This document shows positions 1 to 6,746 of a DNA stretch of 17,346 nucleotides, one piece after another. The stretch lies in assembly GCA_964439215.1 (NCBI GenBank), contig CAYTNY010000049.1, positions 1 through 17,346 on the forward strand, written 5' to 3'. Numbering within the stretch: the stretch's first letter is position 1; each line of letters starts with the position of its first letter. A program made the position numbers and the translations under genes. The DNA is from CAYTNY01 sp964439215 (lineage in GTDB: Bacteria; Oederibacteriota; PGYV01; CAYTNY01). The notes beneath the pieces were generated by a model. The model saw nothing but the letters and a program-made list of their open reading frames with translations. It had not been told where the DNA came from and ran no database searches.

Positions 1-75
1 CTTCCAAACATTCAACCTTCCAAACATTCAACCTTCCAAACATTCAACCTTCCAAACATTCAACCTTCCAACCTT
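1..75. repeat. 16-bp tandem repeat, four full units, open at the window edge
   Basis: The 16-base unit CTTCCAAACATTCAAC occurs four times without error (1-16, 17-32, 33-48, 49-64), followed by a shortened unit CTTCCAAC (65-72). The array starts at the first base, so it probably continues outside the window. It carries no reading frame of note and passes directly into the 8-bp array that follows. Confidence 0.95.
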
Positions 76-143
76 CCGAGCGTCCGAGCATCCGAGCATC
101 CGAGCATCCGAGCATCCGAGCATCCGAGCATCCGAGCATCCGA
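76..143. repeat. 8-bp tandem repeat, eight units
   Basis: The unit CCGAGCAT is repeated head to tail; the first unit (76-83) is the variant CCGAGCGT, seven perfect units follow (84-139), and a partial CCGA ends the array. The unit matches the first half of a phase-shifted 16-bp unit to its left (CCAAACAT) except for two A-to-G changes, so the two arrays probably share an origin. The array ends 20 bases before the -35 box of the tRNA-Leu promoter. Confidence 0.95.
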
Positions 144-162
144 TATGGGTTTTGAACTTATA

Positions 163-192
163 TTGACACTTTAATCTTTGTTCTGCTATAAT
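163..192 (+). promoter_or_regulatory. sigma70-type promoter of tRNA-Leu
   Basis: TTGACA (163-168) and TATAAT (187-192) are both perfect consensus hexamers separated by 18 bases. The predicted start of transcription is near 199, about ten bases before the tRNA. Strong consensus boxes fit a stable-RNA gene. Confidence 0.85.
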
Positions 193-208
193 CATTTCAT
201 TCATAGGT

Positions 209-294
209 GCCGGGATGACGAAATGGTAGACGTAGCGGACTTAAAATCCGCGGGCTTAACCGCCGTGCCGGTTCGAGTCCGGCTCCCGGTACCA
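209..294 (+). tRNA. tRNA-Leu (anticodon UAA)
   Basis: The sequence folds as a class II tRNA. Acceptor strands are 209-215 and 284-290 (first pair G-U), the anticodon stem is 235-239/247-251 with a seven-base loop carrying TAA at 242-244, a long variable arm spans 252-266, and the T stem is 267-271/279-283 with loop TTCGAGT. Discriminator A291 and an encoded CCA (292-294) follow. The long variable arm and UAA anticodon identify leucine tRNA reading UUA and UUG. It has its own consensus promoter just upstream. Confidence 0.95.
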
Positions 295-326
295 TGGATA
301 AAAAATCCTTAAAATTTTTCATCCAT
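294..326 (+). other. A/T-rich hairpin after tRNA-Leu, possible weak terminator
   Basis: ATGGAT (294-299) plus AAAAA pairs with TTTTT (315-319) and ATCCAT (321-326), with one bulged C. The hairpin begins at the last base of the CCA end. It has no T-tract after it (a C-run follows), so it is not a standard intrinsic terminator; it could serve in 3'-end processing or be a weak stop before the next promoter. Confidence 0.35.
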
Positions 327-334
327 ATCCCCCC

Positions 335-363
335 TTGACTTTTAACCGGTGATTATGTATCAT
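335..363 (+). promoter_or_regulatory. sigma70-type promoter of tRNA-fMet
   Basis: TTGACT (335-340; five of six consensus bases) is followed after 17 bases by TATCAT (358-363; five of six). Transcription would begin near 370 and give a leader of about 50 bases before the tRNA. tRNA-fMet thus appears to be expressed independently of tRNA-Leu. Confidence 0.75.
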
Positions 364-422
364 CTTATACAGTTATTAAGATGGAAGATTGATTATTTAA
401 TGCTTTTCAGTTTAACCAATGA

Positions 423-672
<250 letters not shown>

Positions 673-868
673 CAAATCCTGCCCCCGCAACCATAAAAAA
701 AAAGGCAGCGCAGAGCTGCCTTTTTCTATTATAGGCTCTTTGCAGGATTTGAACGGTTGTATCCGCCGACGAAAAGGAGGAATAGCCGCCAAATTCCAAG
801 GGAATTATTATGGCGGCGACAGGATACAACCGCGGGTTTGCGACGGCGATTTCAACAGCAGGAGCAAA
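673..868 (+). repeat. 196-bp tandem unit, copy 2
   Basis: This is identical to copy 1 as far as can be read, including the tRNA-end core (673-694), the terminator and all inverted repeats shifted by 196. Perfect identity suggests recent duplication or ongoing homogenisation. Confidence 0.95.
704..725 (+). terminator. intrinsic terminator, array copy 2
   Basis: This is the second copy of the GGCAGC/GCTGCC hairpin (704-709, 715-720) with five T, positioned ten bases after the CCA of the first tRNA-like end. Confidence 0.7.
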
Positions 869-889
869 CAAATCCTGCCCCCGCAACCA
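831..889 (+). other. tRNA-like 3' terminal fold, copy 2
   Basis: This is the second copy of the acceptor/T-stem-like fold, 196 bases after the first. It ends in CCA (887-889) and is followed by the bidirectional terminator instead of the repeat's own terminator. Confidence 0.4.
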
Positions 890-897
890 TAAAAAAA
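869..897 (+). repeat. third, partial copy of the tRNA-fMet 3'-end core
   Basis: Twenty-two bases identical to the tRNA-fMet 3' end plus one T (477-498) recur, followed by seven A. After this the sequence departs from the repeat unit and enters a different terminator. The 29-base shared core bounds the array on both sides, as the direct repeats of a tRNA-targeted insertion would. Confidence 0.9.
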
Positions 898-925
898 GGC
901 GGCTCAACTGAGCCGCCTTTTTTTT
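891..925. terminator. bidirectional terminator between the tRNA array and the minus-strand operon
   Basis: GGCGGCTC (898-905) pairs with GAGCCGCC (910-917) around AACT. Seven A lie on the left and eight T on the right, so it can act on transcripts from both sides: the tRNA-fMet array (plus) and the long operon ending with ftsB (minus). The remaining bases up to 1030 contain two copies of ATTCGAT (930-936, 951-957) and nothing else recognised. Confidence 0.85.
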
Positions 926-1030
926 GAGGATTCGATATTGGAAATTAGATATTCGATTTAAAGCCAAAAATACGATTAAAACGCGGTGCAGCATCAATCC
1001 CCTTCAATACTGCCGAAGACTGCGGGAATT

Positions 1031-1333
1031 TCAATCCGCTATCACAAAGACTGTTTCCCCTTCTTTTATCAGATTAAGCTGTTCGCGGGCTGTTTTTTCA
1101 ACAAACTCACGGTCGCTGTGTACATCTTTTATGCGTTCTCTCAGCTTTTCATTTTCTTTTTTCAGGAAACTGATTTCAGACTCAACAGCGTTTTTTTGTT
1201 TTTTCATTTTTATATACGTGCTTGCGTTCCCGAAAAAAACAACCGCCGCAGCGCCGGCAATTAAAGATACGGCCAGAAGACTTCTCTTTTTTTTATTCCC
1301 TTTGCTGCGCTTTGACTTCCATCGTTTTGCCAT
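1031..1333 (-). CDS. FtsB/DivIC-family septum formation initiator
   Basis: A 100-residue bitopic membrane protein: a very basic N-terminus (residues 1-18), one membrane segment (about 18-36), a coiled coil (about 40-72), and a C-terminal stretch EFVEKTAREQLNLIKEGETV, which is the conserved end of the FtsB/DivIC family. These proteins form the FtsB-FtsL-FtsQ type complex that controls septal peptidoglycan synthesis. Family size is about 90-110 residues, so the gene is complete. Its ATG abuts the upstream stop (TAAATG), implying translational coupling. It is the last gene of the operon, followed by the bidirectional terminator. FtsB and DivIC cannot be told apart from sequence alone, so no symbol is given. 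Confidence 0.85.
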   Translation of the reverse strand: MAKRWKSKRSKGNKKKRSLLAVSLIAGAAAVVFFGNASTYIKMKKQKNAVESEISFLKKENEKLRERIKDVHSDREFVEKTAREQLNLIKEGETVFVIAD

Positions 1334-2131
1334 TTATTTTTTCATCTCCCAGGGCTTAAATATATTTCCCGGCCCCTTATTTTCCCATCTTTCCGACAGA
1401 TCCGGCATCACATTATGTTTTTCATATATAAGCATGACCGCATTAACCTGCATTGCGCATATAAACGAATATGTTATAAACGGCATCAAGAAGATCGGGA
1501 ACAGACTTATAAGGGCAAGCATTGATGAAGGGTGCGCCCCTCCAAAATGCAGAAACACATATCCAAACAGATTAAAAAAAAGAAAAACAAGAAATATCAT
1601 CAGGGATGAAAACGGGGCAGACAGCACCATAATAAGCGCTTTCTTATATGTTACAAAAAAACGCTTTTTTTCATCCATTATAAATATAGGCAGCAGATAT
1701 ATCTGCATCAAAAAGAACATGAGCACCAGCCACAGCCCTATGCCCCCCAGTATATACGCCCAGGCTCCGGCATCTCCCATTTCCTTATAAAAATTAATGC
1801 TTATAAAAGCCGTTACAAAAAAAACACCGTTTAAAAGAAAAAACATCAGGCTCTTCGGCGTATATTTCTTAATTCCCTCAAGAAGAACCGCAAAAAAACC
1901 GTCAGTGTCTTCGTTCTTCAGCGTCAATATCCAGTAATACATAACAGCCGGCGCAATAATATGCCAGATCAGATTAAGATAAACAGCCGTCATTTCATAT
2001 TGTTTTAATTTCATGAACACCAAGACAAATACGCCAAAAAGAAATCCAAAAAGAATGAAATTAAGAAAAACCCCTTTAAATAAATTATCATAAAAGACCC
2101 AGAAGGATCTTTTTAATGCCCTGAAAAACAT
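1334..2131 (-). CDS. six-helix membrane protein, YesL-like (DUF624-type)
   Basis: A 265-residue, strongly hydrophobic protein with about six membrane segments (roughly 20-42, 48-72, 95-112, 122-150, 170-195, 200-225). Short cytoplasmic loops include basic stretches such as EKKRFFVTYKKA before the fifth helix. Layout and that loop recall YesL-type DUF624 membrane proteins, whose function is unknown; the match is a memory of family pattern, not a search result. No catalytic motif was noticed. It starts two bases after the roadblock gene's stop (TAATATG) and its stop touches the ftsB-like start, so it is expressed within the same operon. The Shine-Dalgarno sequence is weak, suggesting coupling to the upstream gene. 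Confidence 0.7.
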   Translation of the reverse strand: MFFRALKRSFWVFYDNLFKGVFLNFILFGFLFGVFVLVFMKLKQYEMTAVYLNLIWHIIAPAVMYYWILTLKNEDTDGFFAVLLEGIKKYTPKSLMFFLLNGVFFVTAFISINFYKEMGDAGAWAYILGGIGLWLVLMFFLMQIYLLPIFIMDEKKRFFVTYKKALIMVLSAPFSSLMIFLVFLFFNLFGYVFLHFGGAHPSSMLALISLFPIFLMPFITYSFICAMQVNAVMLIYEKHNVMPDLSERWENKGPGNIFKPWEMKK

Positions 2132-2132
2132 A

Positions 2133-2489
2133 TTATAAAAGTTTTTCCAGCTCGGGTATTGATTTTTTCAACTCGAGCCGGCCCCTTCCGAGGTTGCCGT
2201 CCAGATCCAGAGCAAGCGTAACAAAATAATTATCCCCAACCATCATCATTATCATTGTTGCTTTTTCTGTTGATATAAGGACTTCATTTGTTTTACCCAG
2301 CCCAAAACTGCGTGATGCTTTTTTAGCGTTGCTTATGATCGTTGAATATTCCGCGCCCGCCGCGGTAATATCAAAATCAGATTTTACGGAAAACTGATCT
2401 ATCGCGATACCGTCTTCACCTATAACACCGGCGCCTATTGCGCCGTCAACATTTTCAACTATCTTCTGTAAAAGCGTTTTAAAATCCAT
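2133..2489 (-). CDS. roadblock/LC7-domain protein (MglB-like)
   Basis: A 118-residue protein made of a single roadblock/LC7 domain: helix (FKTLLQKIVENVDGAIGAGV), strand pair ending in GEDGIAIDQF, a second helix (STIISNAKKASRSFGLG), then strands TNEVLISTEKATMIMMMVGD and YFVTLAL, and a final helix. In bacteria such proteins include MglB, a GTPase-activating partner of the Ras-like MglA that sets cell polarity and controls type IV pili. No MglA-like GTPase gene lies nearby, so the partner is unknown. AGGAGG lies 11 bases before the ATG. The neighbour upstream carries the same fold at its C-terminus, so a heterodimer is possible (inference). Confidence 0.85.
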   Translation of the reverse strand: MDFKTLLQKIVENVDGAIGAGVIGEDGIAIDQFSVKSDFDITAAGAEYSTIISNAKKASRSFGLGKTNEVLISTEKATMIMMMVGDNYFVTLALDLDGNLGRGRLELKKSIPELEKLL

Positions 2490-2514
2490 TAAACTACCGT
2501 CCTCCTAAAAGTTA

Positions 2515-3876
2515 TCAAAGCACTTCTTTTATCCGCGGTATTATGTTTTTCAGCATAAGACCCATTTTTCCCACATTTATATTTTCATCACCTATTAAAA
2601 ACAAAACACCTTTTGATATTTCCGTAAAAAGCAGCTGTCCGCTTTCAGAAGAAATAACAACCTGATTTACTTTCCCCTGTTTCATATTCATGACAGACAT
2701 CTCTGTTTTTTCCACGATAGCCGTTATTGTTCTGCTTATTTCCCCGGCATTAAAACTCGCCGGAAGAACACTCGCTACAATTGTAGCATCCCTCAAAAGG
2801 AAAAAGCTGCCTATCATACCGTCAACATCCGTGATTTCTTTTAAGACCGTCTCTATACTGTCTTTTGCCTTCTGTGTTACATCTTCCGTTTTTTCAGAAG
2901 CTTCTTTTTCTTTTTCCGGTTTCGGCTCCGGCTTCGGTTCCTGCTTTTGTTCTGTCTTCTGCTCCGGTTCCGCGGGTTTTTCTACTTTTTTTGAATCCGG
3001 TTTCCTGTGCTCCTCCGCTTTAACAGGCGCAGAATCAGAGTCTGCCGCATTTTCCTTTTCTTCGTCAACCGAGTCATCTTCAACAGCTTCTTTCATCACA
3101 TCAAGAATATCTTCCGCCGTTATCTTATCCGTATCTATTTTTTTTAAAGGCGCTGCCTGTCCCGCAGATTGTTCCTTCTGTTTCTGTCTCGCCAATTTTT
3201 TATCCTGAAGAGCATATACTTCTCTGAGCCGCTGCTGAGCCGTCATATTATCGCTGTCTGAATCAAGTATTTCCTTATATATTTCAATTGCTTTTGCAAA
3301 TTCCTCTTTTTTCGTATACAATTCAGCTATTTTCATATTTTTCCCGGCATCAAAGCCCGGCCGGCCGCCGCCCGTTTCTTTTTTTTCCTGTACAGGCTTT
3401 TCCGCGGGCTTTTCCGGCTCCGGTTTTTCCGGAGAAGGTTTTTCTTTTTCTTTTATTTCAGGCGCTTGTTTGGCCGACAATGCTTCCTGAAGTTTTTCCT
3501 GAACTTCTGAATCCTCGGGGTTCAGGGATAAAACCCTCTGAAACTGCTCTATTGCCCGGGCATACATTTTTTTTTTCAGATAAACATTTCCAAGCATTGA
3601 ATGAACCATTATATTATCAACATCAACAGCTTCAACTCTTTTTAATTCTTCAATAGCCTCATCCAGCATGCCTTTTTCACTGTAAATTCTTCCAAGAACA
3701 ACTCTCGCGGACGTATAAGACGGATGTTTTTCAAGCCCGTCCTCGCATACCTTAATAGCATCATCCAGCATTCCTGCTTTTCTGTAAGCATCAGCAAGAG
3801 GCACGAATATCATAGATTCAGGATTTTGCGATAATTTCTTCTTAAGCTCCTCGATTTCTACCGTGGCATCAGCCAT
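2515..3876 (-). CDS. TPR protein with C-terminal roadblock/LC7 domain
   Basis: A 453-residue protein in modules. Residues 20-121 form three tetratricopeptide repeats (for example PLADAYRKAGMLDDAIKVCE). A Pro/Glu/Lys-rich linker spans about 135-175, a further TPR lies at 180-213, and a second charged linker rich in EPKPEPKPEKEK runs from about 230-335. The C-terminus (338-453) repeats the roadblock/LC7 pattern seen in the next gene (IGSFFLLRDATIVASVL, NQVVISSESGQLLFTEIS). No signal peptide is seen, so it should act in the cytoplasm as a scaffold bringing a roadblock module to TPR partners. GGAGG lies nine bases before the ATG; it follows aroB by 15 bases. Function in pilus or polarity control is inferred from context only. 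Confidence 0.85.
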   Translation of the reverse strand: MADATVEIEELKKKLSQNPESMIFVPLADAYRKAGMLDDAIKVCEDGLEKHPSYTSARVVLGRIYSEKGMLDEAIEELKRVEAVDVDNIMVHSMLGNVYLKKKMYARAIEQFQRVLSLNPEDSEVQEKLQEALSAKQAPEIKEKEKPSPEKPEPEKPAEKPVQEKKETGGGRPGFDAGKNMKIAELYTKKEEFAKAIEIYKEILDSDSDNMTAQQRLREVYALQDKKLARQKQKEQSAGQAAPLKKIDTDKITAEDILDVMKEAVEDDSVDEEKENAADSDSAPVKAEEHRKPDSKKVEKPAEPEQKTEQKQEPKPEPKPEKEKEASEKTEDVTQKAKDSIETVLKEITDVDGMIGSFFLLRDATIVASVLPASFNAGEISRTITAIVEKTEMSVMNMKQGKVNQVVISSESGQLLFTEISKGVLFLIGDENINVGKMGLMLKNIIPRIKEVL

Positions 3877-3891
3877 CCAGAGTTGCCTCCT

Positions 3892-4986
3892 TCAATATCT
3901 TCCCGCCATAAAATGCCGGATTTCCTGTTTTATTGTATCTTTTTCTACAGTTTCTATCAAAGTAGCACAGCCTATTTTCTTTGTCAAGATAAATCTTATT
4001 TTGCCGTCTTTGTTTTTCTTATCATTGTATATTCTTTTTAAAATACTGGAAATTTTAACTTTTTTTAAAGGTTTAATCAAATTAAATGAATTAAACACTT
4101 TTATTTGCTCATTTCGCGTTTCCGCGGAACACAATCCGGATTTTTCCGCTATCCCGGCGGCTATAACCGCACCGGCGGCAACAGCCTGCCCGTGCTTGAG
4201 GCCTTTATACTCCTGCGCCGCCTCAATAGCGTGCCCCACCGTGTGCCCGTAATTCAGTATTGCCCTCAATCCTGATACTTCTCTCTCATCCTCTGAAACA
4301 ATTGAAGCTTTTATTTCAACGGATCTTTTTACCAGGTGCATAATTTCATTCTTCCGCACTTCCAATATACCTTCTTTTTCTTTTTTCAGAAACTCAAAAT
4401 AAGTTCTGTCGCGTATTATTCCGTGTTTTACCGCCTCAGCCATACCGTTTTCAAATTCTTTTTTCTCCAGAGTTTTAAGTGTTTTTGTGTCGGCAATAAC
4501 AAAAACCGGCTGATAAAACGCGCCTACCATATTTTTGCCGAAAGGCATATCAATTCCGGTTTTGCCTCCGATCGAGCTGTCAACCTGAGCCAGCAGCGTT
4601 GTCGGGGCCTGTACAAAATCAATTCCCCTCATATATGTAGCCGCCGCATATCCCGCCGTATCGCCGATAACTCCGCCTCCAAAAGCAATTATCAAGGAAT
4701 ACCTGTCCAGTTTGTTCTTTGCGCAGGCATAATATACTTTTTCAAGAGAATTCATATTTTTATATTTTTCCCCGTCAGGGAGAAGGCATAATGACGTTTC
4801 AAATTTCTTTTCAAGCGATCTTTTCAAAACAGCGCCGTGAAGCCCGAAAACTTTTTTATTGCTTACTATCATAATTTTCCGGCCCTTTGCTTTTTCTTTC
4901 AGCAGCCTCCCCGTATCTTTCAGTATATCCCATCCCACATAAACATTATAAGGATCCTGTTTTGTTCTTACTCTTACTGTCCGCAA
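3892..4986 (-). CDS. aroB: 3-dehydroquinate synthase
   Basis: This enzyme converts DAHP to 3-dehydroquinate, the second step of the shikimate pathway, using NAD and a divalent metal. Of its 364 residues, AFGGGVIGDTAGY (101-113) is the NAD-binding glycine motif, PTTLLAQVDSSIGGKTG (128-144) the family signature, and metal ligands are expected at E184 (NGMAEAVKHG), H248 (NYGHTVGH) and H265 (LKHGQAV). Length is normal. The chosen start is TTG (4984-4986), since no ATG or GTG fits and GGAGGG lies six bases upstream; the gene overlaps the end of aroK by 13 bases, so translation is coupled. Both other aro genes of this window lie directly upstream. Confidence 0.95.
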   Translation of the reverse strand: MRTVRVRTKQDPYNVYVGWDILKDTGRLLKEKAKGRKIMIVSNKKVFGLHGAVLKRSLEKKFETSLCLLPDGEKYKNMNSLEKVYYACAKNKLDRYSLIIAFGGGVIGDTAGYAAATYMRGIDFVQAPTTLLAQVDSSIGGKTGIDMPFGKNMVGAFYQPVFVIADTKTLKTLEKKEFENGMAEAVKHGIIRDRTYFEFLKKEKEGILEVRKNEIMHLVKRSVEIKASIVSEDEREVSGLRAILNYGHTVGHAIEAAQEYKGLKHGQAVAAGAVIAAGIAEKSGLCSAETRNEQIKVFNSFNLIKPLKKVKISSILKRIYNDKKNKDGKIRFILTKKIGCATLIETVEKDTIKQEIRHFMAGRY

Positions 4987-5486
4987 CCGCTTCCCTCCGT
5001 TTTTTTCTTTACGGCATCAGCTGTCATGCTGACTGTTTTTTTATCCGTGAAAACTTTTATATCCGCTGCCTTTTCATACAGGCCAAGCCTTGAATTGTAC
5101 AGCTGCCGTGCTTTTTTCAGGTCTGTAAAAAGAGGCCTGTCTGTTTTACCTTTCAGTCTTTCGGCGGATCTTAAAAAAGAATTCTTCAGATATACCACTG
5201 TTCCGCCTTTTTTCAGCAGAGAAATATTGCTTTTTTTCACAACAATTCCTCCGCCCGCGGCTACGACCCTGTTTTTTTTCTTAAGAATAATGCGGGCCGT
5301 TTCAGTTTCAGCTTTCCTGAAATACTTTTCCCCGTAGTCTTCAAATATTTTTTTTATGGGCATTCCTTCCCGCTTTACTATTTCAGCGTCAATATCAATA
5401 AATTCACGCCCTGTTTTTTTCGCGAGTTTTTTTCCGACCGCAGTCTTCCCGCTCCCCATAAAACCTATTAATATAATATTATCCAC
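4974..5486 (-). CDS. aroK: shikimate kinase
   Basis: This enzyme phosphorylates shikimate at the 3-hydroxyl with ATP. The 170-residue sequence shows the P-loop GFMGSGKT (8-15), the shikimate-binding aspartate in DIDAE (D33), R57 in YFRKAE, the GGG turn (78-80) and the lid arginine in TDRPL (R117). Family length is 160-180 residues. It starts with GTG (5484-5486) immediately after the aroC stop (TGAGTG); a GGAG lies upstream within the aroC end. It overlaps aroB by 13 bases. The organism may also carry aroL or fused versions elsewhere; aroK is the conventional symbol for a single-domain enzyme next to aroB. Confidence 0.95.
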   Translation of the reverse strand: MDNIILIGFMGSGKTAVGKKLAKKTGREFIDIDAEIVKREGMPIKKIFEDYGEKYFRKAETETARIILKKKNRVVAAGGGIVVKKSNISLLKKGGTVVYLKNSFLRSAERLKGKTDRPLFTDLKKARQLYNSRLGLYEKAADIKVFTDKKTVSMTADAVKKKTEGSGCGQ

Positions 5487-6665
5487 TCAAAATTTCTCCG
5501 TGTATTTTTTATAGGCAAAATACGCCTTTTTCATACGGAGCATCTCATCTCCTCCGAACTGCCGCTGCAGCCCTTTCACCAGTTCAACCGCGACTATGCC
5601 TTCGGCAATTACCGCGGCCGCGGGAACCGCGCATACATCCGAACGTTCATATACGGTCCGTGTTGTATTCTTGCTTTTTATGTCAACTGTCTCCACCCCC
5701 CGGCCGACCGTTGATATCGGCTTTAAAGCCGCAAATACGCGGACCGGCATTCCATTGGTCATCCCGCCTTCAAAACCGCCTGAGTTATTTGTCTTTCTGT
5801 AATATCCTTTTTTCTCTGAATACTTTATCGCATCATGCATTGCGGCTCCGCTTTTTTCCGCGTATTCAAAACCCGCCCCGATAGAAACCGCTTTTACGGA
5901 CTGAAGGCTCATAACCGCCATACTGATCAGGCCGTCAAGTTTTTTGTCCCACTGCGTATAATCCCCAATACCCGGAGCAATCGGCGACGTCACAATTCCT
6001 ACCCGCCCGCCGAGTGTGTCTTTCTTTCCCGCTGCGGCCATTATTGCTTTTTTTGCAAGAGCAGCCTTTACCGGGTCAGGCATTCTTATTACAGCACCGG
6101 TTTTTTTATCCGCTTTTTTTATCTCAGCCGATATTTCATCGGGGCCCATGGATATATTTTTAAAGGAATGCACATCCCCGATTGACGCGGTAAATCCGAT
6201 GATCTTAATATTCAGTTCTTCAAGTATCTTTTTCGCAACCGCTCCGGCAGCCGCTCTTGCGGCAGTTTCTCTTGCACTGGCCCTTTCCAGTACATTGCGG
6301 AAATCATACTGTCTGAATTTTATCCCTCCGGCAAGATCGGCATGCCCCGGCCTCGGCACATTATATTCTTTTATGCCGGGGCGTCTTTTGGAAAGATCCA
6401 TAATATCCAGCCAGTTTTCATAATCCCTGTTCTTTATAATAAAACTTAAAGGGGCCCCTGTTGTTTTCCCGAATCTTATTCCCGACAGAATCTCGACTCT
6501 GTCTTTTTCTATCTGCTGCCTTCCGCCTCTTCCGTATCCCTGCTGGCGTGCGGCAAGAACAGAATCTATATCGTCCGGTTTTATCTTTAAATTTGCGGGG
6601 ACGCCGTCAATAATAACAGCCAGGCCTTTTCCGTGTGATTCCCCCGCAGTAAGAAATCTAAGCAT
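5487..6665 (-). CDS. aroC: chorismate synthase
   Basis: This enzyme converts EPSP to chorismate, the final step of the shikimate pathway, needing reduced FMN. The 392-residue protein carries the three family signatures: GESHGKG (8-14), RASARETAARAAAGA (128-142) and RSDVCAVPAAAVIAEG in the C-terminal third, plus the flavin-site segment SGGFEGGMTNG. Length matches the roughly 390-residue Firmicutes-type enzyme instead of the 350-360-residue proteobacterial form. It follows pilQ after 81 bases and its ribosome site (AAGGAA) is weak. With aroK and aroB it makes a three-gene chorismate cluster in the tail of the pilus operon; the EPSP synthase gene (aroA) is not in the window. Confidence 0.96.
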   Translation of the reverse strand: MLRFLTAGESHGKGLAVIIDGVPANLKIKPDDIDSVLAARQQGYGRGGRQQIEKDRVEILSGIRFGKTTGAPLSFIIKNRDYENWLDIMDLSKRRPGIKEYNVPRPGHADLAGGIKFRQYDFRNVLERASARETAARAAAGAVAKKILEELNIKIIGFTASIGDVHSFKNISMGPDEISAEIKKADKKTGAVIRMPDPVKAALAKKAIMAAAGKKDTLGGRVGIVTSPIAPGIGDYTQWDKKLDGLISMAVMSLQSVKAVSIGAGFEYAEKSGAAMHDAIKYSEKKGYYRKTNNSGGFEGGMTNGMPVRVFAALKPISTVGRGVETVDIKSKNTTRTVYERSDVCAVPAAAVIAEGIVAVELVKGLQRQFGGDEMLRMKKAYFAYKKYTEKF

Positions 6666-6717
6666 TTTTCATTTCCTTATCTGAATTTAATTGCGTTATA
6701 TTTTCTGTTTTTTCCTC

Positions 6718-6745
6718 AAAAAACAGCGCGCACTGCAGTTTTTTT
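6718..6745 (-). terminator. possible weak terminator between pilQ and aroC
   Basis: AAAAAAC (6718-6724) pairs with GTTTTTT (6738-6744), with a GC-rich apical part (CAG/CTG). Read on the minus strand the hairpin ends in a run of six T. The GC core is short, so termination would be inefficient; it may only dampen transcription into the aro genes. Confidence 0.3.
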
Positions 6746-6746
6746 A

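Noticed and set aside
1..143. CRISPR array
   Set aside because: The repeats are 8 and 16 bases long, directly abutting, with no spacers and no cas genes.
924..1790. Plus-strand open frame of 288 codons
   Set aside because: It lies antisense to the FtsB-like and membrane-protein genes, which have family features and correct operon spacing; the antisense frame shows only low-complexity composition.
2690..3208. Ser/Phe-rich plus-strand frame opposite the TPR protein
   Set aside because: It is the mirror of the Glu/Lys-rich linker codons of the TPR gene and has no ribosome site or homology pattern.
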